Positions 1-3,926 of a stretch of DNA of 6,775 bases are shown piece after piece. This stretch comes from CAYSWF01 sp964562905 (GTDB taxonomy: Bacteria; Patescibacteriota; Andersenbacteria; UBA10190), in NCBI GenBank assembly GCA_964562905.1, contig CAZLVG010000050.1, positions 1-6,775 on the forward strand, read 5' to 3'. How positions within the stretch are numbered: the stretch's first letter is position 1; every line of letters begins with the position of its first letter. The notes under the pieces were generated by a model. The model saw only the letters and a list, made by a program, of their open reading frames with translations, was not told the DNA's origin and ran no database searches. The position numbers were made by a program, and so were the translations under genes.

Positions 1-244
1 GATTCCCCTCAACGACTACACGCCAAGCCGTTAGTTAATTAGATTTGGGTGAAATGACAGTAGTCAAAGTAATCCGCCTTTTTATCTAACGTGATGATAT
101 AGTCTGACCCCTTGGGCGACCAAGGGAGCGTGACCGAAAACAGTAAGGATCGCGCCGCGTAACAAGTTGAAAATTATTAATTTGAAAATTGATTGAAAAT
201 TGGAAATTGATAATTGGAAATTTGGTTACGAAGTAACAAACGTG
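1..244 (+). ncRNA. Group I intron in 16S rRNA gene, 3' part (partial)
   Basis: This is the 3' portion of a self-splicing group I intron lying directly upstream of the last 16S exon; the 5' half is outside the window. Seen directly: P7 pairs GACTA (14-18) with TAGTC (100-104), inside the typical R-like and S-like contexts (GACTACACG and GATATAGTC). P8 pairs CGTTAG (29-34) with CTAACG (86-91). P9 is a perfect 7-bp hairpin, CCCTTGG (109-115) with CCAAGGG (120-126), capped by a GCGA (GNRA) tetraloop. The element order P7-P8-P7'-P9 is that of group I introns. The terminal guanosine is placed at G244 because the sequence from 245 on aligns without gaps to 16S. No homing endonuclease is visible in this piece; one could lie upstream. 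Such introns in 16S are well known in Patescibacteria. Confidence 0.85.
166..224 (+). repeat. AT-rich TTGAAAATT-type degenerate repeat in intron periphery
   Basis: The stretch consists of imperfect iterations of TTGAAAATT, TTGGAAATT and TTGATAATT. It lies after P9 inside the intron's 3' periphery and is bracketed by GTAAC (159-163 region) and GTTAC (224-228 region), which can pair and present the AT-rich run as a loop. Similar filler is common between Patescibacteria genes, so this is probably non-functional expansion of a P9.x loop. Confidence 0.6.
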
Positions 245-290
245 AACAAGGCATCGCTAGGGGAACCTGGTGATGGATCACCTCCTTTCT
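245..290 (+). rRNA. rrs: 16S rRNA, 3'-terminal exon (partial)
   Basis: This is the extreme 3' end of small-subunit rRNA, corresponding to E. coli position 1499 onward. It starts AACAAGG, contains the invariant GGGGAACC helix-45 loop region and GGATCACCTCC, and ends in the anti-Shine-Dalgarno CCTCCTTT (281-288). Helix 45 is conserved by covariation: CATCGC (252-257) pairs fully with GTGATG (270-275), although both strands differ from the E. coli sequence. This indicates a functional rRNA rather than a decayed copy. The 5' exon lies upstream of the window, beyond the intron. The exact mature 3' end (288-290) is estimated. The decoding-site A1492/A1493 would be in the missing 5' exon. Confidence 0.93.
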
Positions 291-651
291 AGGGAGAAGA
301 TGCCAGTGCTGCGCACTGGAACTTCCAAAGACAGAAAACACAAAAGCCAAACAAAGCACGGTAGTCAAAACACAAAGCCCAGACACGGCACTCATGTTTG
401 AAGTTTGAATCTTTGCGTCTTGAGGATTGTTTGGAACCTGTGTTTTGAAAATCGGAATTGGTAACTTTTGGGATTTCCAGCGCGCAGCACTGATCTAGGT
501 CGAATATGCGCGCCCTCTGGCGCCATATTTCAACACACGGGAAGCGCACCTTCCGTTCAAAATATGCGGTGCGCGAAAAAGACGTCCCCCGCGGATGATG
601 GCTTTGCCGTCCCGCGGCACCGTTTGCAATCGCGCTAAGTTGTGCAGAAAT
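291..651 (+). other. 16S-tRNA spacer with rRNA-proximal hairpins, no gene
   Basis: This is the internal transcribed spacer after 16S. I see no credible gene in it. It holds three clear hairpins. CCAGTGC (303-309) pairs with GCACTGG (313-319), a perfect 7-bp stem with a 3-nt loop. AATATG plus GCGCC (503-514, one bulged C) pairs with GGCGCCATATT (519-529). GCGCACC (544-550) pairs with GGTGCGC (568-574). These are plausible RNase III or processing structures, or simply the small GC-rich palindromes common in such genomes. A 155-codon minus-strand open frame here has unremarkable composition, overlaps the rRNA end and is rejected as a gene. Confidence 0.6.
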
Positions 652-685
652 AAGCCGCCCGCCGTATCCGTGGCGGCTTTTTGTT
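652..685 (+). terminator. Rho-independent terminator between 16S and tRNA-Ile
   Basis: The stem AAGCCGCC (652-659) pairs with GGCGGCTT (672-679) across a 12-nt loop and runs into TTTTT (678-682), then GTT. The stem is GC-rich and perfect. It should end transcription coming from 16S, unless rRNA antitermination overrides it or it serves as a processing stem. Confidence 0.6.
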
Positions 686-712
686 GAAAAATCGGCGGGA
701 AAGTTGTTTAAT
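684..712 (+). promoter_or_regulatory. Sigma-70-type promoter for tRNA-Ile
   Basis: A -35 box TTGAAA (684-689), a 17-nt spacer and a -10 box TTTAAT (707-712) each match the consensus at five of six positions. Transcription would start near 719, about 40 nt before the tRNA. The promoter sits just after the terminator at 652-685, so together they suggest a tRNA-Ile transcript separate from 16S. Confidence 0.45.
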
Positions 713-722
713 TTGAACACGA

Positions 723-750
723 GCGAACGGCAGGCATGCCCGCCGTTCGC
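723..750 (+). repeat. GC-rich palindrome upstream of tRNA-Ile
   Basis: GCGAACGGC (723-731) pairs perfectly with GCCGTTCGC (742-750). An A/C mismatch follows, then GGC pairs with GCC around a tight loop. There is no T-run, so a terminator is unlikely. It lies in the predicted tRNA-Ile leader and ends 8 nt before the tRNA, which would suit a processing hairpin or a REP-like palindrome. Confidence 0.5.
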
Positions 751-758
751 GGGCAACG

Positions 759-831
759 GGGCAAGTAGCTCAGTGGTTAGAGCACTTCACTGATAATGAA
801 GAGGCCGGAGGTTCAAATCCTCCCTTGCCCA
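759..831 (+). tRNA. tRNA-Ile (anticodon GAU)
   Basis: A complete cloverleaf is visible. The acceptor GGGCAAG (759-765) pairs with CTTGCCC (824-830), with discriminator A831. The D-stem is GCTC/GAGC, and the anticodon stem CTTCA/TGAAG carries loop CTGATAA with anticodon GAT at 792-794. The T-stem GGAGG/CCTCC carries loop TTCAAAT. CCA is not encoded: the sequence continues CTACC, so a CCA-adding enzyme is required. tRNA-Ile(GAU) is the classic 16S-23S spacer tRNA. Its 3' end is where the mobile element begins, and the recombinase gene's last codons run antisense through 813-831. Confidence 0.97.
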
Positions 832-2039
832 CTACCAGAGAAAGTCCGTTGCTTCCGTTCAGCCAGAAGTGTCCGAAACGGCTCTTTCAGCTCAAAATCA
901 ACCACTTTCTCCTCATCAACAACTAGGTTCAAGAAAATAAAACGGCAGATTACGTCCTTTTGCGCTGGTCCGCCGTGTTTTACCTTTGTTGCCGCATTTT
1001 TGGAGAGGTTCAAGAATTGCTGCGAGGATACTTTGTCGTGAGTAGGATCATTCAGCTTCTTTTGGACCTTCTCGATCTTCTCGGCCAGTCCAATCTCATT
1101 TTCTTCAAGGTCAGCCAGCTTCTTCTCGGCATACTTTGTAGCTAGGCTTTTCTGGTCCAATGTCATAAGCCGCTCGGACACTTGCTCAATCTCGCCTCTG
1201 GTAGCTTTGAGTGCCGCTCGAAGGCGTTGGAGCGTCCTGTGAGTGCGTCTGCGCCGCTGCTTGGCTAAGACAGTCAATTCCCGAATGTAGTCGTCATACT
1301 CCTTCTTGGTGAAGCTGAGACCCTCAGCTAGAAAGTCGCTGATAAAGTTGAAGATCACTTTGGCTCGGATGGACTTTTTGCCTCGCTCACAGGCTTCGTT
1401 GTCACAGCGATAGTACAGGTAGCGAGTACCTAACCTCCCCTTTGACGGTCCAACCCGCATTGTGCGCCTGCAGACGCTGCACAGGACCATCTGACGCAAG
1501 GGGTAGAAGGCGAGTCGATGCGGCTTAGTGGACTTGATGGACCGATACTCCAAACTCTGCACCGCATTGTAGTCCGCCTCACTGACAGCTGGCTGAAACT
1601 CCTCGTCAATCTCACGCAAGTCGATGATCTTCCCATAGCGTTCGATAACCCCGTAGTAGAAAGGGTCTTTGAACACATCGCTCAGTATCTGCATGGTCAT
1701 AGTAATTTTCTTCTTCCCGCTTTTGGAGCTTTTTACTCGCTTGAAGTATCCCTCCTCATTCAGCCACTTGCTGATACTTTCGATACCCTCTTTACGTTTA
1801 CGTTTCTGCCACGCCTGCTTGATGAGGGTGAAGTTATGACCATCTGGCTTGTAGAAGTGGTCCTCGACCACGTAGCCGTGCTTGGGAGTCCACAGCTTAC
1901 CCTCAAAGAAGCTGCGGCGGTTGCCTCGGCTCACTTTTTGCGCTAGATCATCGGAGTAATGTTTACTGATAGCAAAGGCAAGTCCGAGCAGCATCTTTCC
2001 ACTAGGATCATTCGTGAAGGGATGCGCCACAAACTTCAA
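813..2039 (-). CDS. Large serine recombinase, C-terminal part (frame-disrupted)
   Basis: This is the DNA-binding part of a large serine recombinase (site-specific integrase); the catalytic domain is in another frame just upstream on this strand. The opening residues KFVAHPFTNDPSGKMLLG continue the catalytic-domain end and start of the long linking helix. A Recombinase domain spans roughly residues 25-150. A zinc ribbon follows, with Cys187, Cys190, Cys212 and Cys217. A charged coiled-coil region spans about 245-335, and the C-terminal tail contains the family-typical ICRFIFLNLVVDEEK. The C terminus appears complete. The only start in this frame is TTG at 2039, with GAGGAG 12 nt upstream, so reinitiation is conceivable but a disrupted gene is more likely. 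The last six codons and the stop are antisense to the tRNA-Ile 3' end, marking the element's left end. Confidence 0.88.
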   Translation of the reverse strand: MKFVAHPFTNDPSGKMLLGLAFAISKHYSDDLAQKVSRGNRRSFFEGKLWTPKHGYVVEDHFYKPDGHNFTLIKQAWQKRKRKEGIESISKWLNEEGYFKRVKSSKSGKKKITMTMQILSDVFKDPFYYGVIERYGKIIDLREIDEEFQPAVSEADYNAVQSLEYRSIKSTKPHRLAFYPLRQMVLCSVCRRTMRVGPSKGRLGTRYLYYRCDNEACERGKKSIRAKVIFNFISDFLAEGLSFTKKEYDDYIRELTVLAKQRRRRTHRTLQRLRAALKATRGEIEQVSERLMTLDQKSLATKYAEKKLADLEENEIGLAEKIEKVQKKLNDPTHDKVSSQQFLNLSKNAATKVKHGGPAQKDVICRFIFLNLVVDEEKVVDFELKEPFRTLLAERKQRTFSGSGQGRI

Positions 2040-2055
2040 GTCTTCGATTTTCTCC

Positions 2056-2379
2056 TCACAAGTGGATTATCTCGCCGCCTTCGAGCATATTCCGTGCCAG
2101 TCGGTCAGGGTGATAGCTTAGTATGCCGTCATGCTTGCCTCGCTTCACATCCTCTAACATCTGTCTGAATACAGGTCGCCTGTTCGGAGTCTTGGCTGAC
2201 TCCTTTTCCGTTAGTGGCTTGCCGATAACTTTGAGGAAGTTACGGGCGGCAAACTCTTTGCACTCGACTATCTGGTCAGGAATGGACCGTTTCTGGTTTT
2301 TCGGATCGTCCGTGCTTTTGCGGGCGTATATGACGTAGCGCAGTCCCGTCAGGTCACGTTCTTCATCGGGATACTCCAT
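2056..2379 (-). CDS. Large serine recombinase, N-terminal catalytic part (frame-disrupted)
   Basis: This 107-aa frame is the resolvase-type catalytic domain. The nucleophile serine is Ser22 in YARKST. The motif continues through IPDQIVECKEFA and RRPVFRQMLEDV to the arginine-bearing HPDRLARNMLEGGEII, which holds the conserved active-site DRLAR segment. In relatives the protein runs on directly into a leucine/aspartate-rich turn and then the KIEDLKF segment. Here the frame ends at UGA right after IIHL, while EEKIEDLKF follows in the +1 frame. A shift of +1, or a small deletion not divisible by three, would explain the break, and the rejoined protein would be about 520 aa, normal for the family. 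The gene starts 9 nt after the upstream HTH gene, so the two are probably co-transcribed. Integrase activity is doubtful unless the ribosome shifts frame or the break is a sequencing error. Confidence 0.88.
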   Translation of the reverse strand: MEYPDEERDLTGLRYVIYARKSTDDPKNQKRSIPDQIVECKEFAARNFLKVIGKPLTEKESAKTPNRRPVFRQMLEDVKRGKHDGILSYHPDRLARNMLEGGEIIHL

Positions 2380-2388
2380 AGCGGGCTA

Positions 2389-2754
2389 CTACAAATCCTC
2401 CATACTGGCGACCAGCTCGGCTATGGACCGAGGACTTTCTTCGGTCAGCTTCGGATCAGTGCCAAATTCACTTTTCATCTTCCGCTCCAAGTACCACTTG
2501 GCGGTAGTAACATTATCCAAGTCTTTGAAGATGGCTTGTCTCGCCTTCAATACAGGGTTCAGTTTGAGACGACCTTTTTCCTCGGAAAACTCCTCGTTTT
2601 CCTGCTGATACTTGTAGAGGGTAGAAGGGTGTATTCTGGCTAGCAGACAGGCTTCTTCATCGGTTGCGCCGAACAGAAACGCCTCACGGAGTTTTGCGAG
2701 TCGGTGGGCTGTCATTTTGGTTGGCCTGCCGCCTTGTGGCTTCTTTTGCCCCAT
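2389..2754 (-). CDS. Helix-turn-helix protein, phage terminase small-subunit-like
   Basis: This is a 121-aa basic DNA-binding protein. Residues 1-15 are a Lys/Gly/Arg-rich tail (GRPTKMT). Residues 19-50 form a helix-turn-helix of the type AKLREAFLFGATDEEACLLA followed by IHPSTLYKYQQ. A helical segment LKARQAIFKDL then precedes AKWYLERKMKSEFG, a pattern shared with phage terminase small subunits and related recombinase-associated HTH proteins. It is the first gene of a two-gene minus-strand unit with the serine recombinase. The start ATG lies only 6 nt from a TATACT -10 box, so the message is predicted to be leaderless; no Shine-Dalgarno is visible. A role as packaging subunit, or as regulator or excision factor of the element, cannot be decided here, since no large terminase subunit is present in the window. 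Confidence 0.8.
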   Translation of the reverse strand: MGQKKPQGGRPTKMTAHRLAKLREAFLFGATDEEACLLARIHPSTLYKYQQENEEFSEEKGRLKLNPVLKARQAIFKDLDNVTTAKWYLERKMKSEFGTDPKLTEESPRSIAELVASMEDL

Positions 2755-2760
2755 AAGTGT

Positions 2761-2766
2761 AGTATA
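2761..2766 (-). promoter_or_regulatory. -10 box for the HTH-recombinase unit (leaderless)
   Basis: On the minus strand TATACT (2766-2761) ends 6 nt before the ATG at 2754. With normal -10 to +1 spacing, transcription would begin at or next to the A of the start codon. No convincing -35 box is seen at 16-18 nt. The same TATACT-to-ATG geometry recurs at 5482-5495. Confidence 0.45.
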
Positions 2767-2830
2767 TCAGGTTTTTGAGCTTTTCTCTGGGTATTTTATG
2801 GCTATATTGAGCTACTTACCAATTCTATAC

Positions 2831-2859
2831 TTGACATGTTGTGTCTTTTGACATATGAT
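2831..2859 (+). promoter_or_regulatory. Strong sigma-70 promoter with operator-like inverted repeat
   Basis: A perfect -35 TTGACA (2831-2836), a 17-nt spacer and -10 TATGAT (2854-2859, five of six) drive the plus-strand gene at 2928, with a start near 2866. A second TTGACA (2848-2853) with TATTTT (2871-2876), also 17 nt apart, could be an overlapping weaker promoter. The -35 overlaps an inverted repeat GACA-N5-TGTC (2833-2845), a possible repressor site; the neighbouring HTH protein is a candidate ligand, but that is inference. Confidence 0.65.
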
Positions 2860-2927
2860 TCCTGTTATCGTATTTTCATCGGGAAGATGCGATTGCACGT
2901 TTCAACCTTTTGAGGAGGATTGTCGAA

Positions 2928-3332
2928 ATGGGAATTATGCAGGAGGCTCTCCGCCAAGCTGGTCTCACAAATGAAGATCAGTACCGTAAGGGGCAAGGGA
3001 TCAGCAGACTCCGACAGAAGCTACGGTCTTTCGAGACGGGCGGTCGGTGGTCTCTGGGAGCTTGCATCTTACAAATTGGCTTCTTCGGGGGTACGGAGTC
3101 GTTCATCACTCACGCTCGTAATCTGTTGCGAGTAGATCCCTCGTCCGAAATGGCAGGCATTCTGGCTTATCAAGCGAAGGTCGTCATTGAGGAGGCAGAT
3201 GCACAGGTGATTGGTGAACAGTTTTTCCTCTCGCTTGCTAAGGAGCTGAGAACCGTCCCCGTTGATGAAGCGCAAAACTTCATTGACCAGAAGTTCAGCG
3301 ATGTAGAGTCCATCTTGGCAAACTCCAAATAA
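2928..3332 (+). CDS. Hypothetical protein, mobile-element cargo (134 aa)
   Basis: I do not recognise this family. The chosen start is ATG 2928, because a strong Shine-Dalgarno GAGGAGG (2912-2918) lies 9 nt before it; an upstream in-frame start would overlap that site. The protein is mostly helical and soluble. It has a basic region around residues 20-33 (RKGQGISRLRQKLR), then a Trp/Gly/Phe-rich hydrophobic patch (RWSLGACILQIGFFGG, about 40-55), and an acidic, helix-favouring second half (KVVIEEADAQVIGEQFF, then DEAQNFIDQKFSDVES). There is no signal peptide, and the patch is too short and polar to be a clear membrane span. It has its own strong promoter and terminator and is transcribed away from the HTH-recombinase unit. 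That layout is typical of an accessory or cargo gene, or an immunity/regulatory gene, in an integrative element. Confidence 0.75.
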   Translation: MGIMQEALRQAGLTNEDQYRKGQGISRLRQKLRSFETGGRWSLGACILQIGFFGGTESFITHARNLLRVDPSSEMAGILAYQAKVVIEEADAQVIGEQFFLSLAKELRTVPVDEAQNFIDQKFSDVESILANSK

Positions 3333-3381
3333 CTCAAACTGGTCATTGGACCGTGGAGGTGTACCTTGAACGTTTCATTGT

Positions 3382-3413
3382 AGACCCTGTTCGCAAGATC
3401 AGGGTCTTTGTTT
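3382..3413 (+). terminator. Rho-independent terminator after the 134-aa gene
   Basis: A perfect 8-bp stem AGACCCTG (3382-3389) pairs with CAGGGTCT (3400-3407) across a 10-nt loop, followed by TTGTTT. It is 50 nt after the stop of the plus-strand gene. On the minus strand there is no T-run, so it acts in one direction. Confidence 0.8.
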
Positions 3414-3455
3414 ATCCAATTACAGTATTACCGCGTAGGTTCAACCTACTCCGAG

Positions 3456-3650
3456 TTATTTCTCCTCGACTCCGTGGATCGTGCCTTCCTGTGATCCGCC
3501 TTCGTCTAGCTCAATCCTGCCGCCGTTATTATCGTCAATGCTCGTCTCATTCCGAGCAGTTGAAGGGTCTGACTCGTCAACATCATTGAGAGCATCCACA
3601 AAATCAGGGAAGGAAGGGTCGTTTCCACCTGTATCACCATCAAAACTCAT
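3456..3650 (-). CDS. Small acidic hypothetical protein (64 aa)
   Basis: This is a possible gene for a very acidic, Gly/Asn/Asp-rich protein: about 18 Asp/Glu against three basic residues, with no cysteine and no membrane segment, probably disordered. I do not recognise it. The ATG overlaps the end of an upstream minus-strand frame (3640-3780) in the 11-nt arrangement ATGAGTTTTGA, the usual sign of translational coupling. That supports both frames being real or formerly real. No clear Shine-Dalgarno precedes it, and a plus-strand frame of similar length overlaps it, though with a less protein-like composition (Ser/Pro/Leu-rich shadow). Small acidic proteins are frequent in phages and mobile elements. 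Confidence 0.4.
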   Translation of the reverse strand: MSFDGDTGGNDPSFPDFVDALNDVDESDPSTARNETSIDDNNGGRIELDEGGSQEGTIHGVEEK

Positions 3651-3780
3651 ATACTCTATTGTGCCTCATCTCTTCTTGCTTTTGAAGGGTCTTTACCGCC
3701 TCCATAGTTTTTACATACCTTGCTGGTTGCCAGTGAAGTGCGATAGCGTTAGATAGTGGTTCAAGGTAAGTCGTAACATG
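3640..3780 (-). pseudogene. Truncated reading frame, C-terminal remnant
   Basis: The minus strand is open for 46 codons before the TGA at 3640-3642, with protein-like content: LEPLSNAIALHW, QPARYVKTMEAV, then KTLQKQEEMRHNRVYEF. Only an internal ATG (3705) could start it, giving 21 residues; upstream it runs straight into a stop near 3781. The tail overlaps the start of the acidic ORF. The simplest reading is the 3' end of a gene whose front was lost at a rearrangement near 3780, perhaps the right end of the mobile element. A competing frame (3711-3779, 22 codons from ATG 3779) overlaps it. I do not recognise the family. Confidence 0.28.
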
Positions 3781-3836
3781 TCAAAATACCGTCCGTGGAC
3801 TCCTTCGGGTAGCGTGGAAGCCGAACACCTGATCAG

Positions 3837-3872
3837 GGCGTCGGGGCGGATCAATTGGTTCGTCCCGTCGCC
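3837..3872 (+). other. Long GC-rich hairpin upstream of the CCA-adding enzyme
   Basis: GGCG, a U/U mismatch and CGGGGCGG (3837-3849) pair with the complementary 3860-3872 strand, giving a 12-pair stem with two G-U pairs and a 10-nt loop containing CAATTG. No T-run follows, so it is not an obvious terminator. It sits about 30 nt upstream of the predicted -10 of the next gene. The remainder of 3414-3926 holds the acidic ORF, the remnant frame and no other gene that I can support. Confidence 0.5.
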
Positions 3873-3900
3873 TGCAGAATCGGCACTCAATCAAACGCCA

Positions 3901-3909
3901 TGCTACACT
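3901..3909 (+). promoter_or_regulatory. Extended -10 promoter of the CCA-adding enzyme gene
   Basis: TGC followed by TACACT (3901-3909) forms an extended -10 element. No good -35 is seen at 16-18 nt, which extended -10 promoters can lack. Transcription would start near 3916, leaving only about 11 nt before ATG 3927 and no Shine-Dalgarno. Confidence 0.4.
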
Positions 3910-3926
3910 ATTATGCAAATCTGTTT

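Noticed and set aside
165..225. CRISPR or ordered tandem array
   Set aside because: The TTGAAAATT units are degenerate, with no constant repeat length and no distinct spacers; this is AT-rich filler.
289..756. 155-codon minus-strand open frame across the 16S end and spacer
   Set aside because: It overlaps the 16S 3' end and several RNA hairpins including a terminator, has no start signals, and its composition is that of a chance frame.
1518..1946. 142-codon plus-strand frame opposite the recombinase
   Set aside because: It is the mirror of a well-supported recombinase frame, and has no promoter or RBS.
3481..3756. 91-codon plus-strand frame
   Set aside because: Ser/Pro/Leu-rich shadow of the acidic minus-strand ORF; no Shine-Dalgarno, and it lies after a terminator.
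2831..3784. TTGACATGTT at 2831-2840 and its inverted copy at 3775-3784 as terminal inverted repeats of a 950-bp insertion
   Set aside because: The match ends after 10 bases; several such matches are expected by chance in a window this size, and no transposase is present.
3786..3900. Possible tRNA, tmRNA or SRP RNA gene around the long hairpin
   Set aside because: There is a TTC-containing loop region and a strong stem, but no cloverleaf, no tmRNA acceptor pairing and no SRP GGAAG/GNAR core could be assembled.
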